Of a DNA stretch of 64,000 nt, positions 56,758 to 64,000 are shown one piece after another. Location of the stretch: positions 676,275-740,274 of the forward strand of contig NZ_FTOB01000002.1 in assembly GCF_900156625.1 (NCBI RefSeq), in the 5' to 3' direction. The notes beneath the pieces were generated by a model. It made no database searches. It saw only the letters and a list, made by a program, of their open reading frames with translations, and was not told where the DNA came from. How positions within the stretch are numbered: position 1 is the first letter of the stretch; every line of letters begins with the position of its first letter. The DNA is from Zobellia uliginosa. GTDB lineage: Bacteria > Bacteroidota > Bacteroidia > Flavobacteriales > Flavobacteriaceae. Both the position numbers and the translations under genes were made by a program.

Positions 56758-57120
56758 GTTTCTAAGCTTACGGGTATAACGTTGTGGGGATGGGGTATCC
56801 GTAAGCGAAAGAAACAGTATCCATAGAGTATCGTAACGGGCGCAGTAGCATAAAGAAGTTGCATTATTCTATATAGCTACTTCGTTGTGATAAGAATGGA
56901 AAAGGGTTAAAAAATACGATGATGATAGTCTTAAAACTGGGAGAAGCAAAAATGCCGGTTTTAAAATCATAGTTTGGAATTTTTCGCCCCGTAATAAAAC
57001 AGCCTTTAGTTTTACCATAAAACTAGAGGCTGTTTTTATTCAATAAGCCAGTGCTTTATATGGCATTGGTTCATGGAGCAAACTGCTTGGAAAGAAAGCG
57101 GTACGCGGAACACAAAAGAT
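56758..57120. other. 363-nt gene-free region with two hairpins
   Basis: GCTTACGGGTA (56766-56776) pairs with TATCCGTAAGC (56796-56806), 11 bp with one wobble, and is not followed by a T run. A much stronger stem-loop lies at 56998-57034. Between them is about 190 nt of non-coding sequence that could hold a small RNA. The minus-strand efflux operon ends on the right. Confidence 0.4.
56998..57034. terminator. Strong bidirectional terminator
   Basis: A 17-bp stem, AACAGCCTTTAGTTTTA with TAAAACTAGAGGCTGTT (one wobble), and a 3-nt CCA loop. It is followed by TTTATT on the plus strand and by TTTATT on the minus strand. It ends the efflux operon from the right and could end rightward transcripts as well. 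Confidence 0.85.
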
Positions 57121-58320
57121 TTATGGGGTCGATAGGGGAGCGCGCCTGTTGTTCCCTAGTTTTGGCTCTCTTTTTTGTAGGTAGCGAAACCTAAAATATG
57201 CGGCCACATAACCTACAAGCAATAAAATCAAAAGGTGGATGATCTCATTGAGATAAAGGGGGGCGTCAACCCCCATAATGGCAAGCTTTTTTACAAAAAT
57301 GAAAAAGGGCCTTAAGGGAATAAGGTTTGATATAAATTGAACGATCAATGGCATCTCATTTATAGACCAGGTTACCCCCGTAATTAAAAATACGGGATAT
57401 GAGGTAAAGGCAATGACCTCCATAGCTCCAGTTTCCGTATTAAAGAAAGAGGCAAAGAACCATCCGTATAAGGTGGTGGCCAAAAGAAAAATGACGGAGC
57501 CGCCTATTAGGGCCATGAGGTTTCCGTGGATAGGTAAATCAAAAAAAGGAAACACCACCAAAAGCACAAAGAAACTATAGGCCAGGAACAAGAGGAGGTA
57601 GAGTCCAATTTTTCCTGATATATAATTGATAAAGTTGTTATTACTATCCTTAAAACCAACTTTCATGAGTCCTTTCTCACGATCCGAAGCTACGCTCTCC
57701 GACAGCCCTATGAGTAGGGTTTGATGTAGTATGAGAAACAGCACGAAGGGCAATAAAAAATCGCCGTAATTATTGGTAGGGTTGTATACCGAATTGACCT
57801 GTACGCTTATCGGGTCGGCGTTACTACGTGCCAATTTGGGCAGGGTAGCCTTTGATTCAAAGAATTTTTCCCGAGATGTCATGGCATAGTCCAAGGAGAC
57901 TAAAGTCACGGCTTTGTTAATGTCGTTAGAGGGTAAAAAACGGGTGTTGTTCAACACAAGTCCGATAGGGGCGGTTTCCTTTCTTTTTAGTTTTTTTTCA
58001 AATCCGTACGGGATATAGACATAGCCTTGCACATCAAAGGCGGAAATACCCGTATTGGCTTCGGGCAGACTGTAATACGCATGGTTCAAGTCTACTTTTT
58101 GTGTTGCATTGAGCTTGTTCAAAAATGTTCTGCTACTTTTTGTATGGTCCATATCGACCACGCCGACGCTTACCTTTTCCTCGTCTTTTTTGATGTAAGT
58201 GGTCCCTATCAAAAAAAGATATAGAAAGGGGGCAACGAAGAGAACAAGCAGGATGCTTTTGTCGTTGAGCACTAAAAGCGCTTCCTTTTGTATGAGTTTC
58301 CAGATGATTTTTAAGTTCAT
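57121..58320 (-). CDS. ABC-2 type permease of the efflux operon (second permease)
   Basis: 399 residues from the ATG at 58320, which overlaps the first permease stop by 4 nt (ATGA). A longer in-frame start is inside the previous gene and was rejected. The N-terminal helix (DKSILLVLFVAPFLYLFLIG), a large extracytoplasmic domain and five C-terminal helices (for example FLLPFVLFLILHQTLLIGLSE) are typical of ABC2_membrane_3 (YhhJ/YbhR-type) permeases. Substrates in the family are drugs or lipids. No ATPase gene is adjacent. Confidence 0.88.
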   Translation of the reverse strand: MNLKIIWKLIQKEALLVLNDKSILLVLFVAPFLYLFLIGTTYIKKDEEKVSVGVVDMDHTKSSRTFLNKLNATQKVDLNHAYYSLPEANTGISAFDVQGYVYIPYGFEKKLKRKETAPIGLVLNNTRFLPSNDINKAVTLVSLDYAMTSREKFFESKATLPKLARSNADPISVQVNSVYNPTNNYGDFLLPFVLFLILHQTLLIGLSESVASDREKGLMKVGFKDSNNNFINYISGKIGLYLLLFLAYSFFVLLVVFPFFDLPIHGNLMALIGGSVIFLLATTLYGWFFASFFNTETGAMEVIAFTSYPVFLITGVTWSINEMPLIVQFISNLIPLRPFFIFVKKLAIMGVDAPLYLNEIIHLLILLLVGYVAAYFRFRYLQKREPKLGNNRRAPLSTP

Positions 58321-59504
58321 ATCGCTTCCATTTTTTTTACTGGAAAAATGAGCTTTCTGTTCAAGGCCAATCCTCCCAAAATCAATAGAAATCCAACCAA
58401 GAGAAATACCAGTAACTTCCCTATTTCGGGCCATATAAAATGAAGCGGAGTATCTAACTGGTAAACCTTAAGGAAACCGGTCAGAAAATGGGTAAATGGA
58501 ATGATATCGGCATAAGCCCGGTTGAACCAAGGCATGGCCCAAATGGGGAAAGTAAATCCACTAAAGACAAATGCCGGTGAATTGTAGAATATGGCAAGGT
58601 CAAGTGCTATAAGCTCATTTTTAAATAATAGGGAGAGCCCAAACCCCAAAAAGATATTTACCGTAATCAGCAGAAAGAGTAGGGTCATTAGACTACCTAT
58701 GTTACCATAAATCGGTATTCCGAAAACGGGAAACAAAACGGCCAGAACAATTCCACATAGACTAAGGCCATAGGTCAGAAACGCCAAGTATTTTCCAAAG
58801 AGCATAGAAAGGAAGTTCCCTTTTGAAGCCGCAACCAGTCCTTGAAAAGAGTTGTTTTTCCATTCGTTGTTAAAGGCCCTAGAGGCGGCAATAAATACGA
58901 TCATTTGCAATAGTACGATGCTTAGCCCCGGAATTAAGTAGTAACTATAATTGTATTGGGGATTTCCTAGAACCCGGGAGTTTACCTGAATGGGGAGAAG
59001 CGTTCCCGATATTTTACTTGGGTCTATACCCAAGGGTGCCATTCGTTTGATGGCAACGGAAGCACTTACCAATTGGCTTATCTGAACCGCTGATCGGTAC
59101 ACCAGGTTTCCAAAGACAATATTGGTAGAGTTGCTGTATATTTTTACTTGTACCGGTATTTTTTTTAATACGTTTTTATAAAAATCCTTAGGAATGTAAA
59201 ATACCGCCTCGACATTATTTTTTACAAAGGCGTTTTCAATGTCTTCATCAGAGGAAATGTAATGGGTGATCTTAAAAGTGGGCGAGGCTTCTAAAAACCT
59301 GATATAGGTACGGCTCAAAGTACTGTTGTCGTTATCGTAAACAGCAATGGGCAGCTCTCTTAGCGCTCCCTTATAGTATATGGCGCCAAGTAAAAAGAAC
59401 GCCAAAAGCGGTACGATAATAAATAGGTTCCGAACGGATTTTTGCTGTGCCAGTCGCAGCAATTCCCGCTTAAAAACACGATATATACCCCAGTTGCCTA
59501 ACAT
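58317..59504 (-). CDS. ABC-2 type permease of the efflux operon (first permease)
   Basis: 395 residues with the same architecture as its neighbour: N-terminal helix (LFIIVPLLAFFLLGAIYY), extracytoplasmic region (about 45-190), then five helices (YYLIPGLSIVLLQMIVFIAA, FLTYGLSLCGIVLAVLFPVFG, TLLFLLITVNIFLGFGLSLLF). The two permeases would form a heterodimer. It starts 4 nt after the HlyD gene ends. Confidence 0.88.
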   Translation of the reverse strand: MLGNWGIYRVFKRELLRLAQQKSVRNLFIIVPLLAFFLLGAIYYKGALRELPIAVYDNDNSTLSRTYIRFLEASPTFKITHYISSDEDIENAFVKNNVEAVFYIPKDFYKNVLKKIPVQVKIYSNSTNIVFGNLVYRSAVQISQLVSASVAIKRMAPLGIDPSKISGTLLPIQVNSRVLGNPQYNYSYYLIPGLSIVLLQMIVFIAASRAFNNEWKNNSFQGLVAASKGNFLSMLFGKYLAFLTYGLSLCGIVLAVLFPVFGIPIYGNIGSLMTLLFLLITVNIFLGFGLSLLFKNELIALDLAIFYNSPAFVFSGFTFPIWAMPWFNRAYADIIPFTHFLTGFLKVYQLDTPLHFIWPEIGKLLVFLLVGFLLILGGLALNRKLIFPVKKMEAI

Positions 59505-59508
59505 AATC

Positions 59509-60483
59509 CTATTTGTGAAAGTGTATGGACATGCCCGGTCTTAGTTCCAATATTCGGTGTTGGGGCTTTAGGTGAATTTCAAAAGTTTTCAGGTCATATT
59601 CCCCCTTTGCCTTTACTGGAACCCAAGTGGCAAAATCGGCCATGGGAGCAATGTAACTGACTTTAAAATCTATTTCTTCATTGCTAAGTCCTGGCACGGT
59701 GGCCTTATAGACTTTGCCCATTTTAAAATCGGCCAGGTCGTCTTCCCTTACATTAACAATGGCATAGACCTTTTCGGGAATTTGTATGGTCACGATAGGA
59801 TATCCGGCAGCCATGACTTCTCCTTCTTCCGCGATCTGATTACTGATAATTCCTCCGGCAGGGGCTACGATTTGTAGTTCATCATAAAATGCCTCTACTT
59901 CGTTATAGGCGCTTTTGGCACTTTCGTAACTGCCGTAGGCCGCACTTATATCTTCTTTTCTTGCCCCTTTTTGGGCCATTTCCCAAACCGATTTGGCCGC
60001 ATTCATTTGCTCTTTGGCCGCATCGTATTTGAATTGGAGTTCATCCATTTCCTGTTTTGAGATGATGTTGTCAGCATAAAGGGCTTGGTACCGCTTATAG
60101 GTTTTTTCGGCAAAGTCAAATTGACTTTTAGCCATTTGATATTGATTTTGAAGCGCACTTATCTCTTCTTGTCGAGCTCCGTACTCCGCTTTGTTGAAAA
60201 GGGATTTAGCAGCTTTGACCATGCCCTGGGCCTGGCCTTTTTTTGCATTCAATATGTCGGGTTCCAACTTGGCCAGTACATCCCCCTTTTCTACGGTGCT
60301 TCCTTTTTCTACCAATAGGTTGAGTACCCTCCCGGAAATCACGGAGGACACATTTATTTCTGTGGTTTCCAACATGCCGGAATAGATGGTTTCTTCCTCG
60401 CTGTTCGCCTTAACGAAAAAGAAGACAATGGCAAAGACGATGATCAGTATAGGTAGGGCTAATGTTATATATGCTTTTTTCAT
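59509..60483 (-). CDS. HlyD-family membrane fusion protein
   Basis: 324 residues with an N-terminal membrane anchor (ITLALPILIIVFAIVFFFV), a biotinyl-lipoyl-like part (VSSVISGRVLNLLVEKGSTVEKGDVLAKLEPD), a long alpha-helical coiled-coil hairpin (about 80-195), and a barrel-sandwich end. It bridges the ABC-2 permeases to the TolC-type outer channel. It begins 7 nt after the tolC-like gene. Confidence 0.92.
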   Translation of the reverse strand: MKKAYITLALPILIIVFAIVFFFVKANSEEETIYSGMLETTEINVSSVISGRVLNLLVEKGSTVEKGDVLAKLEPDILNAKKGQAQGMVKAAKSLFNKAEYGARQEEISALQNQYQMAKSQFDFAEKTYKRYQALYADNIISKQEMDELQFKYDAAKEQMNAAKSVWEMAQKGARKEDISAAYGSYESAKSAYNEVEAFYDELQIVAPAGGIISNQIAEEGEVMAAGYPIVTIQIPEKVYAIVNVREDDLADFKMGKVYKATVPGLSNEEIDFKVSYIAPMADFATWVPVKAKGEYDLKTFEIHLKPQHRILELRPGMSIHFHK

Positions 60484-60490
60484 GATGGAC

Positions 60491-61969
60491 CTATTTATTG
60501 ATAAACGGTATTATTTTTTCGGGTTCTCCTATGGCGGTATAGAGATTGGCAATAGCTTGGTAGTATCCATTGAGGGCTACTAATTGCTCTATTTTGGATT
60601 GCTTGTACAACAGTGATGCATCGATTACATCTATGGATTTTCCCAGACCTTCTTCAAACCTTCTGGTGTTGATCCGTAAGTTCTCTTTCGCCAATTCTAC
60701 GGTAGCTGTTAGGCTATTGTATAGTTTTTGCTGGTTACGTGCGGTAACGTAGTTTGATTGTACCAATAAATGAATTTGCTTAAAGGCATAGTCCTTGGCA
60801 TTTTTGACTTCCTTTTTCAAGTGTTTCTTTGATTTCAATTGGTTGATGTCCTTAAACCCGTTAAAGAGATTGATTTGGGCCTGAACGCCGACCATAAATT
60901 GGGGAGGGACTACGGGCAGTTCATCACGGAACATATTGTACGTACCAAAAGCCGCTATGTTGGGCATAAACTTCGATTTTTCCAAAGCCAGTGCCTGATT
61001 GGCCATTTCCTCTTTTTGGTCTATTAAACCTAAAACAGGCTGTTTCGCATAGGCCGTGGTCAACAGCTCGTTGAAATCGAGATACAGTTCTTTGTATGAA
61101 ATGCTGTCCATTACCTTAAAAGGGATAGTATCCGCTAAGTTCATGGTAGTACGTAAGCCCATGGTGGCCAATTCTTCTTTGTTCAGGTCGTTGTTCAAAT
61201 CCTTTTGGGCATCGGCTACCGCTACTTGGGCCCTTAGCAATACGTGTTTAGGGAGAATTTCTAGTTGGACCGAACGCTCTGCCTGCTCTTTATGCTTGAG
61301 CATTGCGTCATAAACCTCCTGTCGGGTCTTGACCACCTGTTGTAATAGCACTACGTTTAGATAGCGTTCGATAAGTTCGTTCGCAATTTCATCCTTTACC
61401 TGTTTTAATTCAATATCGGCGGAACGTAACTCCGCCTTGGCGTATCTCTTGGCGGCAATGATTTTCCCTCCGGTAAATAAGGGTTGTGTCGCCGTTAATG
61501 CCGCTGTAGGGAATTGCCGGTTGTCTATTTCCATATTCGGATACGAAGGAAATTGGCCCAATACACTTACCAATGTACTATAGGCGTTTTCTGTGCTTAG
61601 CCCTGACAAGCCTATTTGTTCGCCGTATGCGGCTACAAATGCGGCACCGTACTTTCCGCCCAGATCATCTAGGGAAGTGGCGATTTGAGAGGTATTGACC
61701 TGAATGTTTTCGTTGAGATAAGTATAACCGCCCAAGAGGTTCAAGGAAGGAAGAAAGTTGCCTTTGGCCGCTTTGTTGTCGTATACTTTCTGCTGTACAC
61801 GCTCGTTATATTGTTTGATTTTTTCATTGTTGGCATAGCTGAGTTCCAATGCTTCTGAAATGCTTATTTCTTGTTCCTGCCCTTGTATATGTGTCGAGAG
61901 CATTATCAACAGTAGGAGCATTATATTGGCAAATGATGCTTTCCACCTTTTTCTAACCCGATTTTTCAT
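60491..61969 (-). CDS. TolC-family outer-membrane efflux protein
   Basis: 492 residues with a signal peptide (MLLLLIMLSTHIQGQ, cleavage near QEQ). Two OEP repeats are visible, each starting with a helix such as EISISEALELSYANNEKIKQYNERV and having a matching second-half region (KQPVLGLIDQKEEMANQALALEKSKFMPNIAAFG). It forms the trimeric outer-membrane channel. It is the first gene of the efflux operon and its promoter carries the regulon palindrome. Confidence 0.93.
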   Translation of the reverse strand: MKNRVRKRWKASFANIMLLLLIMLSTHIQGQEQEISISEALELSYANNEKIKQYNERVQQKVYDNKAAKGNFLPSLNLLGGYTYLNENIQVNTSQIATSLDDLGGKYGAAFVAAYGEQIGLSGLSTENAYSTLVSVLGQFPSYPNMEIDNRQFPTAALTATQPLFTGGKIIAAKRYAKAELRSADIELKQVKDEIANELIERYLNVVLLQQVVKTRQEVYDAMLKHKEQAERSVQLEILPKHVLLRAQVAVADAQKDLNNDLNKEELATMGLRTTMNLADTIPFKVMDSISYKELYLDFNELLTTAYAKQPVLGLIDQKEEMANQALALEKSKFMPNIAAFGTYNMFRDELPVVPPQFMVGVQAQINLFNGFKDINQLKSKKHLKKEVKNAKDYAFKQIHLLVQSNYVTARNQQKLYNSLTATVELAKENLRINTRRFEEGLGKSIDVIDASLLYKQSKIEQLVALNGYYQAIANLYTAIGEPEKIIPFINK

Positions 61970-61999
61970 CTGTCTATAAGAGTTTCACCTTATGAGGTG

Positions 62000-62042
62000 C
62001 AAAGGTGCTTTGTCTCGATACCAATTGAAATGACCTAAATCA
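62000..62042 (-). promoter_or_regulatory. Palindrome-type promoter of the efflux operon
   Basis: On the minus strand TGATTTAGGTCA (62042-62031) keeps TGA-N6-TCA with one half degenerate. CACCTTTG (62007-62000) follows after 23 nt, matching TAnnTTTG at seven of eight positions. It is 61 nt before the TolC start. Confidence 0.65.
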
Positions 62043-62069
62043 TGCCAATGGAATAATTGGGATATTTTG

Positions 62070-63341
62070 TTAGATGCTATGGGAAAGAATATAGATTATG
62101 CTGACAAGAATGATGGCACCGAAAGTATAGGCTACGAGTTTTCCGGTAGTTTTTGAGCCTTTGAGGAGGCTGATTCCCAGTTTGACCAGCATGTTGCTCA
62201 AAACAGCGGCAATGATTACCAAAGAAGCCAAATTGAGCTTGTCGGAATCGAGTGAAAATTTAGCCATACTAATGGTAATGGCATCGGTATCGGCCAAGCC
62301 TGAAATAAGGGCGGAATAATACAATCCGCTTTCGCCAAAGAATTTATTGCTATAGAAAACAGCGAATAGGATGACCACATAAATGGCTCCAAAGCCAATG
62401 GCGTTCAGTATATTGAGCGGGTTGCCCAATTTGATGTTGGTATCGGGTTTTTTGGTGTCCCTTTGGATCAGTACCAAGGATACGACCAGGCATATCAAGG
62501 TCAGTACGGTAAACGGAAGTGCCAAATAGGTCAAAAGGGCGCTGTTGAAGATATATACCAAAAAAGCCAATCTTGGGAACATAATGGCCGATGCAATAAT
62601 GATTCCGGCAGCGTATTTTTTTGAGAGTTCGGGTGATTCCTCACTGCGGGAGGCGTAACTCCATGCAACGGCAGTACTCGATATCAGACCGCCAAGGATC
62701 GCCGTTAGCAATATGCCCCTTTTAGAACCTACATATTTCACCAAAAAATAGCCAATAAAATTTAAAAAGGAGACGATTACCACTATAGAGCCGATTTCAA
62801 ACGGATTCAATAAGCCATTTGATCCGTAGCTTTTGTTGGGCAGGGAGGGCAATATCAAAAGGGCGATAATGGAAAACTTGATAAAGGCAAAAAGCTCTTC
62901 GGAAGTGATGTTGCTGATTACCGTTCGAAACCTTGTCTTTAGGGAAAGTAGCGTTACGAGAATGACCGATGTGGCCACTGCGTCCCTATAGTATTCGGCC
63001 GATACCATGACCCCTAAGATAAAAGTGGCGATCAAGGCTAGATTGGTGGTCAGGCCCTTGCTATATTCTTCTTGTTTTTGATAAATATGGTTGAAGGCCA
63101 AGAAGAGTATAAACGAGGCAAGGCCGATGATCAATAACCAAACCGTAAATTTGTCGGTCAGGTTTTCTAGGGTAAATCCCAATATGGCTACAATGGGAAA
63201 GGTACGGATGCCGGCAAAACCCTGATCCTTCAATTTATTATACTCCCGTTCCAAGCCGATGATAAGGCCTATTCCCATACTGATGAGTACGCCGAGAATA
63301 TAGCTGTCCATAAATTCGTTGATACCTTCAAAAGTGATCAT
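62070..63341 (-). CDS. MgtC/SapB and DUF4010 family membrane protein
   Basis: 423 residues, about 11-12 membrane helices. The N-terminus fits MgtC (GVLISMGIGLIIGLEREYNKLKDQGFAGIRTFPIVAILGF, including the family R-T-x-x-L/I motif) and the rest fits DUF4010 (GLADTDAITISMAKFSLDS). The fused form is common in bacteria and may relate to Mg2+ homeostasis or membrane stress. It lies 29 nt after the UbiB-like gene, so these two are probably co-transcribed. Confidence 0.88.
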   Translation of the reverse strand: MITFEGINEFMDSYILGVLISMGIGLIIGLEREYNKLKDQGFAGIRTFPIVAILGFTLENLTDKFTVWLLIIGLASFILFLAFNHIYQKQEEYSKGLTTNLALIATFILGVMVSAEYYRDAVATSVILVTLLSLKTRFRTVISNITSEELFAFIKFSIIALLILPSLPNKSYGSNGLLNPFEIGSIVVIVSFLNFIGYFLVKYVGSKRGILLTAILGGLISSTAVAWSYASRSEESPELSKKYAAGIIIASAIMFPRLAFLVYIFNSALLTYLALPFTVLTLICLVVSLVLIQRDTKKPDTNIKLGNPLNILNAIGFGAIYVVILFAVFYSNKFFGESGLYYSALISGLADTDAITISMAKFSLDSDKLNLASLVIIAAVLSNMLVKLGISLLKGSKTTGKLVAYTFGAIILVSIIYILSHSI

Positions 63342-63370
63342 AGGCTTTTAGATTAGTGGTCGTAGAACAT

Positions 63371-64000
63371 TTAGAATTGATCGTTCCTGAATATGGATAT
63401 CACAATATAAAATCCCAATAGGGCCGAAAGAACAAAGCCAATGGCTCCCAACAAGGGAATGCCGTTGACCAAGGGGGGCATTTGTGCCATAACCAGAATA
63501 GACGACCCGATGGAAAGGGCGGCTATGATGACGGCAAAGACCAAACGGTTTACCGATTTGCTGGTGGCGGTCTGGAATTCTTTTAAGCCCTTATGTTCAT
63601 GTACCACCACTAATTTACCATCTTTTATCTTTTTTAAGATGGTATTGAGATCTTCGGGAAGGGTGTCTAAGAGCTCATTAAAGTCTTGAAAGCGGCTTAG
63701 GTTCTTTTTAAAGAGCCTTTTTAGGTTGAACCTTCTGCCGATGATTTTCGCGGTATAGGGTTCTAGATTATCGGAAATGTTGAATGCGGGGTCTAGTTTT
63801 CGGCCTACGCCCTCTATGATGATAAGTCCCCTTATCAACATGTAAAGATAGTGGGGCAAGACTATTTTGTTTTCGTACAGTACGGTTTTGAATTGAGTGA
63901 GGGTGCTTCCGATTTTTACGTTCCCAAGGGCGGTATCGCTGACCCCTGATACCAATTCATATATATCTTGTTCGAGCTTTTTTTGATCGGGAATATCGGT
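63371..64000 (-). CDS. UbiB/AarF-like protein kinase-like C-terminal part (5' end off window)
   Basis: The frame is open from the right edge to 63371, about 209 residues, so the start and the kinase core lie outside the window. The visible part has helical segments (YLYMLIRGLIIIEGVGRKLDPAFNISDNLEPYTAKIIG) followed by two C-terminal membrane helices (RLVFAVIIAALSIGSSILVMAQMP and GIPLLGAIGFVLSALLGFYIVISIF), typical of UbiB/ABC1 proteins. The family takes part in ubiquinone/menaquinone-related or lipid handling. The gene leads into the MgtC gene. Confidence 0.78.
   Translation of the reverse strand, partial: TDIPDQKKLEQDIYELVSGVSDTALGNVKIGSTLTQFKTVLYENKIVLPHYLYMLIRGLIIIEGVGRKLDPAFNISDNLEPYTAKIIGRRFNLKRLFKKNLSRFQDFNELLDTLPEDLNTILKKIKDGKLVVVHEHKGLKEFQTATSKSVNRLVFAVIIAALSIGSSILVMAQMPPLVNGIPLLGAIGFVLSALLGFYIVISIFRNDQF

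Noticed and set aside
58321-58434. N-terminal extension of the second efflux permease
   Set aside because: The 38 extra codons overlap the first permease gene. The ATG at 58320 gives the usual ATGA overlap and a normal family N-terminus.

Overview
The window looks like the chromosome of a marine Flavobacteriaceae bacterium (Bacteroidota), close in style to Zobellia or Maribacter. The reasons are the SusC/SusD pairs, the gliding genes gldF/gldG, TAnnTTTG-type -7 boxes, many short lipobox lipoproteins, FGly sulfatases, moderate GC and the typical flavobacterial block dnaN, gldG, gldF, SAM hydrolase, phoH, purC. No rRNA, tRNA, CRISPR array, transposase or prophage was seen. The assignment is by gene content only.

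Left part (1-29 kb), carbohydrate use. A reg_prop/Y_Y_Y sensor, cut by the left edge, is divergent from kduI-kduD-DUF4861 (unsaturated uronate catabolism). After an acetyltransferase and a nucleoside deaminase comes a second reg_prop regulator with a LuxR-type HTH. It precedes a polysaccharide utilisation locus: SusC, SusD, a double LamG lipoprotein, two tandem GH144-type endo-beta-1,2-glucanases, a GH3 beta-glucosidase and a sulfatase. I read this as a beta-1,2-glucan locus. A tight four-gene operon follows (Rieske/glutamate-synthase-like FMN fusion, DUF5996-like protein, YjeF_N protein, PycTM-like membrane protein), then a second lipoprotein sulfatase.

Middle (29-45 kb), mostly housekeeping: SCO1 and a TPR protein, an acidic-linker beta-propeller lipoprotein, dnaN, gldG/gldF, SAM hydrolase, phoH, purC, a DnaQ-like exonuclease, a cNMP/CBS/DUF294 protein and a FUSC-type membrane protein.

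Right part (45.5-62 kb), the most interesting region. A very large histidine kinase carries a LOV blue-light photoreceptor domain (GKNCRFLQ, Cys429) and overlaps a response regulator of unusual build (REC + cNMP-binding + Crp-type HTH). Around it, seven copies of a Crp/Fnr-type palindrome, TGA(C/T)-N4-(G/A)TCA, best form TGACCTAGGTCA, lie in intergenic regions. Each is followed exactly 23 nt later by a TAnnTTTG-like -7 box. The eight promoters so formed serve hsp20, a DUF6134-like/cardiolipin synthase unit, a patatin phospholipase, the LOV kinase operon itself, a YtxH/holin-like envelope operon, a small stress-like protein, a sigma-factor-like protein and a TolC/HlyD/ABC-2 efflux operon. I propose an autoregulated, probably light- or flavin-responsive envelope-stress regulon. 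The window ends with an MgtC/DUF4010 membrane protein and the C-terminal part of a UbiB/AarF-like protein.
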